From positions 1-31,256 of the forward strand of contig CAKQXG010000009.1 in the NCBI GenBank assembly GCA_934281515.1: 31,256 nt of DNA. Reading direction: 5' to 3'. Below, in pieces: positions 7,701-16,221 of this stretch (positions within the stretch are counted from its first letter, which is position 1; each line of letters starts with the position of its first letter). The notes beneath the pieces were generated by a model. It had not been told where the DNA came from. It worked only from the letters and a program-made list of their open reading frames with translations, and searched no databases. A program made the position numbers and the translations under genes. Source of the DNA: an uncultured Clostridia bacterium (lineage in GTDB: Bacteria; Bacillota; Clostridia; Christensenellales; CAG-314).

Positions 7701-9236
7701 ATGAAAAAAACCGTCTATGCAACGATTGCAATGTTACTGTTGTGCGTATTTGCTTTTACGGCGTGCAGTGCCGGCGGATTGTACGACAAAGATATGAGCG
7801 GCAGATTTTATCCGCCCGATGGGTCCCAAATGGACGAAGGTTCTGATTCGGGTTACATTCACGACGAAATCAAGGAACTTGACTTTGTCAAAACAGACAA
7901 ACAAGCCGATGTTTTTTTGTCGCTGGATCGCAATACAAGCGGATATTCGTTGATGCGTCGCACGATACTGGGCGGTAGCAAAGTCGCAACCGACTCGGTG
8001 CGCCTCGAGGACTACGTCAACTATTTCAACTACACCGACGTTGCTCATCCCGAGGAGGGCAACGGTCTTGCCGCAAGCGGCACCGTAACCGACTGCCCGT
8101 GGAACGCCGATCACAAACTGTTGCGTGTAAACGTTGCCGCCGAGCAGATCTCTACGGAAAACAAACGTGTCAACAACGTGGTGTTTCTCATCGACACTTC
8201 GGGCAGTATGTATTGGGGCGATCGTTTGCCATTGGTGCAACAGGCGTTTACGGCAATGTTGCCTATGCTTACCGCCGAAGATCGTTTGTCCGTCGTGACA
8301 TACGCAGGCGAGGAGCGTTTGCTGTGCGAAGGCGTGCAATGTACCGACAGTGAAAAGGCAAAAGTCGCTGCAATCATCGAAGATCTTGAAGCAAGTGGCA
8401 GTACCAACGGCGAAGGCGGCTTAAAGCTTGCCTACAAGGTTGCCGAAAAGTACTTCGTCAAGGGCGGCAACAACCGCATTTTGCTTGCTACCGACGGTGA
8501 TTTCAACGTTGGCGCAGGCACTCCCGAGCAACTCAAACAACTGGTATCGGACAAAAAGTCCAAAGCGGGCGTAGGTTTGTCGATTTTGGGCGTTGGCATG
8601 GGCAACACTCGTGACGACATGATGCAGGCACTGTCCAAAAACGGCGACGGCAATGCCTACTACATCGACAATATCAACGGGGCTCGCAAAGTGCTTGTAG
8701 AAGAGTTTGGCGGCACGATGAACACCGTAGCATACGACGCCAAGGCAGGCGTGACGTTCAATGCCGACGTTGTGGACAGTTATCGCGTCATCGGCTACGA
8801 AAACAGCCTTATGAGCGAAGAGGACTTCAACGACGACAACAAGGACGCAGGCGAAATCGGCAGCGGACACGTTGTAACTGCCGTGTACGAGATCGCGCTT
8901 AAAGACGGCGTGACAAGCGGCAAAGTGTGCGATGTCAAGGTAAAGTACCGCAAGGAAGCCAAAACGGACGACAACGCCGCCGAAGTTGTGGACGTAACTG
9001 CCGAAGTGATTCTCGGCGGAGCCTACACGCCGACTGCCGACGACAAGTTTGTTGCGTGCGTGGTGGAGTTCGGGCTGATTTTGCGCGACAGCAAGTACAA
9101 GGGCAACGCAAGCTTTGCCGACATTCTGCAAACGCTTGACAGTCTGGGCGGGTATGTATCGGAAGATTCTTTCAAGGCGGAGTTTGTAACCGTTGTAAAC
9201 AAAGCGGCGGAGATTTACGGCAAAACGGAAGTTTAG
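7701..9236 (+). CDS. VWA-domain lipoprotein, YfbK-like
   Basis: A 511-residue secreted lipoprotein. The signal peptide ends in the lipobox AFTAC with the modified Cys at residue 22. Residues about 85-110 (RLEDYVNYFNYTD) and the segment before the VWA domain are typical of the YfbK family. The von Willebrand A domain has an intact MIDAS motif DTSGSM at residue 165 and downstream ATDGDFN. The C-terminal part (TADDKFVACVVEFGLILRDS) matches the family's DUF3520-like tail. The domain should bind a divalent metal and a protein partner at the outer membrane face. AAAGGAG lies upstream of the ATG. It precedes a serpin lipoprotein gene in the same direction. Confidence 0.88.
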   Translation: MKKTVYATIAMLLLCVFAFTACSAGGLYDKDMSGRFYPPDGSQMDEGSDSGYIHDEIKELDFVKTDKQADVFLSLDRNTSGYSLMRRTILGGSKVATDSVRLEDYVNYFNYTDVAHPEEGNGLAASGTVTDCPWNADHKLLRVNVAAEQISTENKRVNNVVFLIDTSGSMYWGDRLPLVQQAFTAMLPMLTAEDRLSVVTYAGEERLLCEGVQCTDSEKAKVAAIIEDLEASGSTNGEGGLKLAYKVAEKYFVKGGNNRILLATDGDFNVGAGTPEQLKQLVSDKKSKAGVGLSILGVGMGNTRDDMMQALSKNGDGNAYYIDNINGARKVLVEEFGGTMNTVAYDAKAGVTFNADVVDSYRVIGYENSLMSEEDFNDDNKDAGEIGSGHVVTAVYEIALKDGVTSGKVCDVKVKYRKEAKTDDNAAEVVDVTAEVILGGAYTPTADDKFVACVVEFGLILRDSKYKGNASFADILQTLDSLGGYVSEDSFKAEFVTVVNKAAEIYGKTEV

Positions 9237-9306
9237 AAAACGTCGCGAAGAACTCTTGCCGCTAAAAAAATTGGCTGCAAATTACACTAAAAGGGAGATA
9301 CTTACT

Positions 9307-10542
9307 ATGAATAAACTACTGCAAAGCGTGTGCGCCGTTGCAATGGCTGTGTTGGTGGTGTGCAGTCTTGTCGGTTGCGGATTTACCGAACGTCAAGTGT
9401 ATGCCAAGGATTTGACCGCATCCGTACAGGCACGTAGCGTTTCGTCCAGAACTACCGACCAAAGCTTTCGCAATGTCTACAACGGATTTGCCGTCAGAAT
9501 GTTGAACGAGCTGTACGAGGGCGAAAACACATGTATTTCTCCGTTGTCGATTGCTGCGGCTTTCGGTATGGTTACCAACGGAGCAAAGGACGAAACCAAG
9601 GCAGAACTGGAAGCGTTGTTCGGCGCAGACATCGCAACGCTCAACGCCTACTTTGCCGAGCTGACGAGCCGCAGTGTCGAAAGTAAGGAACTGCACGTTG
9701 CCAACTCCGTTTGGAGCAGAAACGGCGCAGTAACGGTAGAAAAAGACTTTCTTGACATAGTCAAAAACTACTACAACGCCCAAGTCTATACAGCGGACTT
9801 CGACAGCAAAACCGTAACCGACATCAACAATTGGGTGTACAACAACACTCGCGGCGGTATAGATAAGATTGTCGAGAGTATCGGACGGTCGACTGTGATG
9901 TTTCTTATCAATGCGCTTGACTTTGAAGCGGAATGGGCGCAGAAGTTTGAACAAAACGACATCGCCGATCGTACGTTTTACGGCACGCAAAACGAGTCCA
10001 CCGTAAAAATGATGTCGGCAGAAGAATATACGTATATTCACACGACCGATGCTAGCGGGTTTGTCAAGGCGTACAAGGGCGGCGAGTATAAGTTTGCCGC
10101 ATTGTTACCCGACGAAAGCATAAATATTGCCGACTTCGTAGGCTCACTGACGGGTGAACGGATCGCAAAAGCGTTGTCCGATGCGGAGCAAGACTCCGTC
10201 AGAATCGGTTTGCCCAAGTTTGAGTTTGACAGTGAGTTTGACCTTGTGTCTGCATTGCAAAAACTCGGTGTAAACAAGTCTTTTGACATTCGTCAAGCCG
10301 ACTTCTCCGACATGGGCAAATGTACGGACGGCAACTTGTTTATAGGCAGTGCGATACACAAAACGCACATTGCCGTCGACGAGGAAAAAACAAAGGCAAG
10401 TGCCGTTACGAGTATTTCTATGGACACTGCGGTTGATTCGGGACCGTCGCGCGAGGTAATCCTCGATCGTCCTTTTGTCTACATGATATTGGACGGCGAC
10501 GACTTGCCGATGTTTATAGGCGTAGTGGCAAATATCGGGTAG
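9307..10542 (+). CDS. Serpin-family lipoprotein (protease inhibitor)
   Basis: A 411-residue serpin with a lipoprotein signal peptide (lipobox LVGC, Cys 24). The start has GGGAG upstream and is preferred to an in-frame ATG at 9256. Serpin hallmarks are NTCISPLSIAAAFGMVTNGAKDET (shortened here to key residues: SPLSI, NGAK), NDWV-like INNWVYNNTRGGI, ALDFEAEWAQKF, and FKADFS-like RQADFSDM. The hinge before the reactive loop reads VDEEKTKASAVTSISM, and the end DRPFVYMILDG...PMFIGVV is conserved. The hinge has K at P15 and P13 where inhibitory serpins usually have Gly and Glu, but keeps Thr at P14 and small residues afterwards. It probably traps an extracellular protease at the cell surface; the target is unknown. 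Confidence 0.92.
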   Translation: MNKLLQSVCAVAMAVLVVCSLVGCGFTERQVYAKDLTASVQARSVSSRTTDQSFRNVYNGFAVRMLNELYEGENTCISPLSIAAAFGMVTNGAKDETKAELEALFGADIATLNAYFAELTSRSVESKELHVANSVWSRNGAVTVEKDFLDIVKNYYNAQVYTADFDSKTVTDINNWVYNNTRGGIDKIVESIGRSTVMFLINALDFEAEWAQKFEQNDIADRTFYGTQNESTVKMMSAEEYTYIHTTDASGFVKAYKGGEYKFAALLPDESINIADFVGSLTGERIAKALSDAEQDSVRIGLPKFEFDSEFDLVSALQKLGVNKSFDIRQADFSDMGKCTDGNLFIGSAIHKTHIAVDEEKTKASAVTSISMDTAVDSGPSREVILDRPFVYMILDGDDLPMFIGVVANIG

Positions 10543-10607
10543 AGAGTGTAGTTTTTAACGATTTTAACTAATTTTTAATCAAAAAATATAAAAATACACA
10601 AAAACGG

Positions 10608-10636
10608 TTGTCAACGGATATTTTGTGTGATATACT
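10608..10636 (+). promoter_or_regulatory. Sigma-A promoter of the rimP-nusA-infB operon
   Basis: TTGTCA (10608-10613), a 17-nt spacer and TATACT (10631-10636), within an AT-rich stretch. The leader before rimP is about 155 nt. Confidence 0.8.
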
Positions 10637-10749
10637 TTACTACGTAAATATCGTAAATGCGTAGCCACAAACCTAGTTGCTTGTGCGGCGCAGTGTGTCG
10701 CAAGACATTTTGTTACGATTTCTTACCGAAGTAAATTAGTTACTGTGGT

Positions 10750-10775
10750 GAGAGTGGGGATTTTTCTCCACTCTC
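10750..10775 (+). other. Leader hairpin just upstream of the rimP ribosome binding site
   Basis: GAGAGTGGGGA pairs with TCTCCACTCTC (11 bp, one G-T pair) with a TTTT loop. It ends about 10 nt before the GGAGG of rimP and has no T tract, so it is unlikely to be a terminator. It could control translation or RNA stability. Confidence 0.5.
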
Positions 10776-10798
10776 AACTTAATGTTTGGAGGTTTTTT

Positions 10799-11257
10799 AT
10801 GGGAAAGGTTTCCGACAGAGTGCTTCAACTCGTTGCGCCCATTGCCGAGGGCTTGGGACTGGAAGTTGTCGAAGTACTGTACGAAAAAAAGTTTGACGGC
10901 ATGAATCTGACCGTCGTCATCGACAAAGACGGCGGCGTAACGATCGACGACTGCGAAGCGTTGCATCGTGCCATCGACGAACCCCTTGACCGACTGGATC
11001 CGATCGAAGGCAGTTACACGTTAAACGTGTCCAGCCCGGGGATAGATCGTCCGCTCAAACTGCCGCGCGACTACAAACGCAACCTTGACAAAAAAATTTC
11101 CGTCAAGTTGTATGTACCCAGGGACGGCAAAAAGACCTACCAAGGCACATTGACGTCCTACACCGACGACACGTTTACCATCGTTACGGACAAGGGCGCA
11201 CAACTGACATTTGACAAAAAAGACGCGGCAAAAGTAGAGCCGATCATCGAATTTTAG
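10799..11257 (+). CDS. rimP: Ribosome maturation factor RimP
   Basis: RimP helps assemble the 30S subunit. The 152-residue product has LGLEVVEVLYEKKFDGMNLTVVID, the acidic DDCEALHRAIDEPLD segment, the key motif YTLNVSSPGIDRPLK at about residues 78-92, and a C-terminal SH3-like barrel. The ATG has TTGGAGG 7 nt upstream; reading from a GTG at 10745 would run through the leader hairpin and is unlikely. It is the first gene of the operon, 11 nt before nusA. Confidence 0.96.
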   Translation: MGKVSDRVLQLVAPIAEGLGLEVVEVLYEKKFDGMNLTVVIDKDGGVTIDDCEALHRAIDEPLDRLDPIEGSYTLNVSSPGIDRPLKLPRDYKRNLDKKISVKLYVPRDGKKTYQGTLTSYTDDTFTIVTDKGAQLTFDKKDAAKVEPIIEF

Positions 11258-11268
11258 GAGGAAACACA

Positions 11269-12360
11269 ATGACAAGCAAGGAGTTCTTTCTGGCACTTGA
11301 CGAACTTGAAAAGGAAAAGGGTATATCGAAGGAAAAAGTAATCGAATCGTTGGAAAATGCGCTTACGATTGCCTGCAAAAAGAATTTCGGCGAGGCAAGC
11401 AACGTGGTGGTGCGCACCAATCCCGACAAGTTTACCATACGTGCATACATTTGCAAGACCGTCGTTGCCGAAGTCGAAACGCCGGAAAAGGAAATTGCTC
11501 TTGCCGACGCACAACTTATCAAAAAGTCCTACAAAATCGGTGACGAAGTGCTGACGGAGATCGACCCCAGAACTTTCGGACGTATTGCCGCTCAAAACGC
11601 AAGACAGGTTATACTCAACTCGTTGCATCAGGCGGAGAGGGACGTTACGTTCAGCCAATTCAGCGACAAAGAAAACGAACTGCTTGTAGGCGTTGTCACT
11701 CGTGTAAAGGACGACGGTACAATTTACGTAGAAATTGGCAAAAACCAGATGGAAGGCGTGCTTGCCGTGCAGGACCAAATCCCCGGCGAACACTACAATC
11801 CCGGCGACCGCATCAAGGTGCTTGTACGCCGCGTCCGCGACGGTGTGGGCGGAACGATGGTATCGCTGTCACGCAGCAGTTACCAGTTTATTCGTCGTTT
11901 GTTCGAGGCTGAAGTACCCGAAATTCGCAGCGGCATTGTGGAAATTAAAAACATCGTGCGCGAACCGGGCTTCCGTACCAAGATGGCCGTCATGAGCAAC
12001 GACCCCGAAATCGACGCCGTCGGCGCATGCGTAGGCAACAAGGGCGCACGCGTCAATGCAATCGTCAGCGAAATCAACGGCGAAAAAATCGACATCATTC
12101 CGTGGAGCAGCGACATACTCGACTTTATCGCCCGTGCGCTTAGCCCGGCAACGGTGCTCATCGTGCAGGCAGACGAGGCCGCCAAGGAAGCAAAGGTTAT
12201 CGTTCCCGACGAAAAACTGTCCCTTGCCATCGGCAAAGAAGGCCAAAACGCTCGTTTGGCAGCAAAACTGACAGGTTGGAAAATCGACGTTAAGAGTTAC
12301 ACCAACGCCATGAACAGCGGTATGTTCGACAACATGCACGACGACGAAGCTGCCGAGTAG
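11269..12360 (+). CDS. nusA: Transcription termination/antitermination factor NusA
   Basis: NusA binds RNA polymerase and nascent RNA and modulates pausing, termination and antitermination. The 363 residues match the short Gram-positive form without the C-terminal acidic repeats. The N domain (about 1-125) is followed by an S1 domain (LLVGVVTRVKDDGTIYVEI), then KH1 with VGACVGNKGARVNAIV and KH2 with LSLAIGKEGQNARLAAKL. The ATG follows TTAGGAGGAAAC at good spacing. It lies between rimP and rnpM, the standard order. Confidence 0.97.
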   Translation: MTSKEFFLALDELEKEKGISKEKVIESLENALTIACKKNFGEASNVVVRTNPDKFTIRAYICKTVVAEVETPEKEIALADAQLIKKSYKIGDEVLTEIDPRTFGRIAAQNARQVILNSLHQAERDVTFSQFSDKENELLVGVVTRVKDDGTIYVEIGKNQMEGVLAVQDQIPGEHYNPGDRIKVLVRRVRDGVGGTMVSLSRSSYQFIRRLFEAEVPEIRSGIVEIKNIVREPGFRTKMAVMSNDPEIDAVGACVGNKGARVNAIVSEINGEKIDIIPWSSDILDFIARALSPATVLIVQADEAAKEAKVIVPDEKLSLAIGKEGQNARLAAKLTGWKIDVKSYTNAMNSGMFDNMHDDEAAE

Positions 12361-12363
12361 TAT

Positions 12364-12630
12364 ATGAAACAACACAAAATTCCCGAAAGAATGTGCGTTT
12401 CTTGCCGTCAAATGCGCCCCAAGACGGAATTGTTGCGCCTTGTCGCAACGGCCGAGGGTGGCGTGTCGCTGGACAAAAGCGGCAAAGCGGGCGGCAGAGG
12501 CGTGTACATATGCGACAACCCCGAGTGTATCGGGCGTACGCTTAAAAACAAAGGCTTTGCTCGTGCAAACGGTTTCCCTGCCGAAGAGACAAAGCAATTG
12601 TTGGAGAAGTTACTCAATGGACAAGATTGA
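12364..12630 (+). CDS. rnpM: YlxR/RnpM family RNA-binding protein
   Basis: An 88-residue basic protein of the YlxR family, recently named RnpM for its action on RNase P in Bacillus. Typical features are the start PERMCVSCRQMRPKTELLRLV with the CxxC pair, GGRGVYICDNPECI, and the C-terminal helix. The gene starts 3 nt after nusA and its end overlaps the next start by 14 nt. Family assignment is firm; the exact role in this organism is inferred. Confidence 0.92.
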   Translation: MKQHKIPERMCVSCRQMRPKTELLRLVATAEGGVSLDKSGKAGGRGVYICDNPECIGRTLKNKGFARANGFPAEETKQLLEKLLNGQD

Positions 12631-12895
12631 AACATACATCGGCTTTTCCATACGCAAAGGCGCAGCCGTTTTCGGCGTGGATTGCATCTGCACCTATCGT
12701 AAAAAGATGTATCTTGTGGCTGTAACGGAAACGCTTGCGCCCAAGTCAAAAGCAAACGTGGCGCGTTGTGCCGAGGAGCGCGGTATCGGGGTCGTAACGA
12801 TTGCCGACTACGAAACGCTTGTCAAACGCAACTGCAAGGCAGTGGGTATATGCGACAAATCCCTCGCCGAAGCGATAGTTGCCAACGTAAAATAG
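12617..12895 (+). CDS. YlxQ-like L7Ae-family RNA-binding protein
   Basis: A 92-residue protein of the L7Ae/L30e fold: IETYIGFSIRKGAAVFGVD, then YLVAVTETLAPKSKANV and GVVTIADYETL. Such proteins (YlxQ, often labelled ribosomal L7Ae-like) bind kink-turn RNA. The ATG lies inside the last codons of rnpM, so translation is coupled. The position between rnpM and infB is where ylxQ lies in Bacillus. Confidence 0.88.
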   Translation: MDKIETYIGFSIRKGAAVFGVDCICTYRKKMYLVAVTETLAPKSKANVARCAEERGIGVVTIADYETLVKRNCKAVGICDKSLAEAIVANVK

Positions 12896-12919
12896 TAAAG
12901 TAGCCTGTTGGAGGTAAGA

Positions 12920-15844
12920 ATGGCAAACACTACAAATACTCAACAAACAAAAGCATTTGACAACATTAAAAGCGTAAAAAGCGCAGTTGTTGCGCCTGCA
13001 AAGGACTTGCAACAAACCTTGGCAAAGACCAAGCAACGCGCACAGGCATTGTCCGACGCTATTGCCGCCAAAAAACGCACGTTTGCGGAAGCGGCTCAGA
13101 CCGATGCGGCACAAGAAGTTGTCAATGTGACTACTACCGTCGAAACGCCCCAAGCGGCGCAAAACGAAACGGTTGAGGCAGCCACTACCCCGACTACTAC
13201 AACCCAAAATCCCGTTGCCGAGCCTACGTCGCAACAACCGACCGAGGTTGTGACTGCGGAACCCGTCGCAACGGACAAAACAAATACTGCGGAGAACGTC
13301 GAGGCAACAGTCAAACCGTCGACGAAAACGACAACTGCCGCAAACCAACCTGCGCAATCGACTACGCCGGTCGCAACCGCAACGCAGGCGGGCAACAAAC
13401 AACAGCGCAAAGGCGACAACAAAAGCAACACCGGTAAAGGCGGCGGCAAACCTACGGTTGAGCAACCTGCGGCAAACGCAACGACAGTTACAAATACCTC
13501 GACGTCAACCGAAACGGCTGCGCAACCCGTCAAGCCCACAACGACGGTTGTCGTCACCCAGGAAAACGGTCGCGAGGTCAAAACCTACACCGACGAAAAG
13601 GGCAATGTCAAGGTTCGTAAGTTTTTGGATACTTCGGCGCAACGTCGCAGTGCGTCGACAAGTACTTCAACGACTGCTCGTCCCGGTCAGGGCGGAGGCA
13701 AATACGGTCAAGGCAGTGCGCAAGGCGGTCGCAACGGACAACGTAGCGGCGGCACAGGTGCGCAAGGCGGTCAACGAGGCGGTCAAGGCGGCGGAAGATT
13801 TGCCGACAAGGACGCTACAAACGACAGACGTCCTGCAGGTCAAGGCGGACAACGCCCGAATGCAGGCGGCAAGAAGTTCGGCGGCGCGCCTGTCGATATA
13901 CCTCGTCAGGAACCGCAAAAGAGCTACGGCAACAAGAATAAGACAAAGGAACGTCCCGAAGAGCATCGCACAGGCGGCAGAAAGAGCTTGATGACCAAAG
14001 ACTTCTCGGCGGACTACGACGAGGACAGAGTAGTACGTCGCAATCGTCGCAAGAGCACAAACGAAGCTCCCGTAGTGGTTGCACCCAAGATTACCAATGC
14101 GGTCATTACCACGCAAGAAGTGTCAATCAAGGCTTTGAGCGAAAAGATCGGTGTTACCGCGTCGGAAATCATCAAACAATTGTTTAAGGAAGGCGTAATG
14201 AAGACCATCAACGACACGGTGGACTTCGACTATGCCGAGTATATAGCAGGATTAAACGGCGTTACGCTGGAGTTGAAGCTTGAAAAGACCGCCGAGGAAA
14301 TCATCAGCGGCGCAGGCGAAGACGACGGATTGGAAAACAACGAAAAACGTCCTCCGATCGTTACCGTAATGGGTCACGTCGACCACGGTAAGACAAGTTT
14401 GCTTGACGCGATACGTCACACGCACGTTACCAGCGGAGAGGCAGGCGGTATCACGCAGCATATCGGCGCATACACCGTCACTTGCCACGGCGAACCTATC
14501 ACGTTTATCGACACTCCCGGTCACGCCGCATTTACGGCTATGCGTGCGCGCGGTGCCAAGGTTACTGACGTTGCCATCATCGTGGTGGCGGCAGACGACG
14601 GCGTAAAACCGCAAACGGTGGAAGCCATCAACCATGCCAAGGCGGCAGGTGTAAGCATTGTGGTTGCAATCAACAAGATGGACAAGCCCGACGTTGACCC
14701 CGACCGTGTAAAGCAACAGCTTACCGAATACGGTTTGCTTGCCGAAGAGTGGGGCGGCGACACCATCATGGTGCCTGTATCAGCCAAGACCGGCATGAAT
14801 TTGGACAAACTGCTTGAAAGCGTGCTGCTGGTTGCAGAAATGAAGGAGTTGAAAGCCAATTCCAAAAAGCGTGCCACGGGTACTATTATCGAAGCAAAAC
14901 TGGATAAGGGCAAGGGCCCCGTTGCAACGGTTTTGGTTGCAAACGGTACATTGCATGTGGGCGACAGCCTTATTGCAGGCTCCGCAACGGGTAAGATCCG
15001 CGCCATGTTCGACGACAAGGGGCGTAAGGTCAAGTCGGCAGGTCCGTCGATACCCGTCGAGGTACTCGGTTTCAGCGAAGTGCCTGCGGCAGGCGACTTT
15101 ATGTACGTTGCCGACGACAAGCTCGTCAAGAAAGCCGCAGAGGAACGCAAAGACAAGATCAAGCTTGAAAACGCTCGTCAGTCTACTCCTGCGATGAACT
15201 TGGACAACTTGTTTGGCAAGATTTCCGAGGGACAACTCAAAAACCTCAATCTTATCGTCAAGACCGACGTTGTGGGTAGCTTGGAAGCGTTGAAAGCAAG
15301 CCTTGAAAAGATCAGCAACGACGAAGTGAAAGTAAGCTGTATCCACGGCGGCGTAGGCGGTATCAACGAAACCGACGTGATACTTGCCAAGGCAAGCCAG
15401 GCAATCGTTATCGGATTTAACGTGCGTGCCGACAGCAATGCCAAGGCACTCGCCGAAAAGGAAGGCGTCGACATTCATTTGTACAACGTCATTTACGACG
15501 CCGTCGACGACGTGACTGCCGCTATGAAAGGTATGCTTGCACCCAAGTACAAAGAAACCACCGTCGGTAGTGTGGAAGTACGCGAAGTGTTCAAGATTAC
15601 CGGTGTGGGTACGGTTGCAGGCGCATATGTAACACAAGGCAAAGCCGTGCGCAGCGGCAAGGTCCGTATCTATCGTGACAACATCATGATTTACGACGGT
15701 ACGATCAACGCACTCAAACGCTTCAAGGACGATGTCAAGGAAGTTGCGGCAGGCTACGAATGTGGTATTTCCGTTGTCAACTACAACGACATCAAGGTAG
15801 GCGACGTGTTTGAAGTGTACCAGGTGGAAGAAATTCAACAATGA
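12920..15844 (+). CDS. infB: Translation initiation factor IF-2
   Basis: IF-2 is the GTPase that places initiator tRNA on the 30S subunit. The ATG at 12920 has GGAGG 6-8 nt upstream. The product has 974 residues. Residues 1 to ~370 are low complexity: first Ala/Thr/Gln/Val-rich, then a Gly/Gln/Arg-rich stretch with repeated GGQ/GQGG units (about 252-300). IF2_N (SIKALSEKIGVTASEIIKQL) follows near residue 400. The G domain has GHVDHGKT at 485, IDTPGHAAFTAMR and NKMD at 585. The rest is the usual domains II-IV, ending KVGDVFEVYQVEEI. Its stop overlaps the rbfA start (ATGA). Confidence 0.98.
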   Translation: MANTTNTQQTKAFDNIKSVKSAVVAPAKDLQQTLAKTKQRAQALSDAIAAKKRTFAEAAQTDAAQEVVNVTTTVETPQAAQNETVEAATTPTTTTQNPVAEPTSQQPTEVVTAEPVATDKTNTAENVEATVKPSTKTTTAANQPAQSTTPVATATQAGNKQQRKGDNKSNTGKGGGKPTVEQPAANATTVTNTSTSTETAAQPVKPTTTVVVTQENGREVKTYTDEKGNVKVRKFLDTSAQRRSASTSTSTTARPGQGGGKYGQGSAQGGRNGQRSGGTGAQGGQRGGQGGGRFADKDATNDRRPAGQGGQRPNAGGKKFGGAPVDIPRQEPQKSYGNKNKTKERPEEHRTGGRKSLMTKDFSADYDEDRVVRRNRRKSTNEAPVVVAPKITNAVITTQEVSIKALSEKIGVTASEIIKQLFKEGVMKTINDTVDFDYAEYIAGLNGVTLELKLEKTAEEIISGAGEDDGLENNEKRPPIVTVMGHVDHGKTSLLDAIRHTHVTSGEAGGITQHIGAYTVTCHGEPITFIDTPGHAAFTAMRARGAKVTDVAIIVVAADDGVKPQTVEAINHAKAAGVSIVVAINKMDKPDVDPDRVKQQLTEYGLLAEEWGGDTIMVPVSAKTGMNLDKLLESVLLVAEMKELKANSKKRATGTIIEAKLDKGKGPVATVLVANGTLHVGDSLIAGSATGKIRAMFDDKGRKVKSAGPSIPVEVLGFSEVPAAGDFMYVADDKLVKKAAEERKDKIKLENARQSTPAMNLDNLFGKISEGQLKNLNLIVKTDVVGSLEALKASLEKISNDEVKVSCIHGGVGGINETDVILAKASQAIVIGFNVRADSNAKALAEKEGVDIHLYNVIYDAVDDVTAAMKGMLAPKYKETTVGSVEVREVFKITGVGTVAGAYVTQGKAVRSGKVRIYRDNIMIYDGTINALKRFKDDVKEVAAGYECGISVVNYNDIKVGDVFEVYQVEEIQQ

Positions 15845-16221
15845 GCAATCGTGTAGAAAAACTTAATTCGGAATTCAGACGTTACATTGCCGAGTTGTTG
15901 ACCAAGAAGGTCAAGGACCCACGCATTACCGAAATGTTTACGATTTTGGAAGTAGACTGTGACAAGGAGTTGACCTCGGCAAAGGTGTACGTCAGCGTGT
16001 TCGGCACGAACGAAGAACGCGTTGCGCAAACTTTCCTTGCCATAAAAGAAAGCGAACCGTTTATTCGCAGAGAAATATCGCGCAATATGCACATACGTAA
16101 GGTGCCTGTGTTTACTTTTATCCCCGACACCACGATGAAATACGCGCAAAAAATTACGGAAATACTAAATGAAATATCAAAAAACGACAATCATTCAGGC
16201 GGCGAAGATACTGACGAGTAA
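15841..16221 (+). CDS. rbfA: 30S ribosome-binding factor RbfA
   Basis: RbfA is a KH-fold factor for late 30S maturation and 16S rRNA 5' processing. The 126 residues include RVEKLNSEFRRYIAELLTKKVKDPRI, the AKVYVSVFG strand and IRREISRNMHIRKVPVFTF, all conserved. The start overlaps the infB stop by 4 nt. The last 53 nt overlap nrnA in another frame. Confidence 0.95.
   Translation: MSNRVEKLNSEFRRYIAELLTKKVKDPRITEMFTILEVDCDKELTSAKVYVSVFGTNEERVAQTFLAIKESEPFIRREISRNMHIRKVPVFTFIPDTTMKYAQKITEILNEISKNDNHSGGEDTDE

Noticed and set aside
12908..12919. TTG start giving four extra residues to IF-2
   Set aside because: That codon is part of the Shine-Dalgarno sequence; the ATG at 12920 has ideal spacing.
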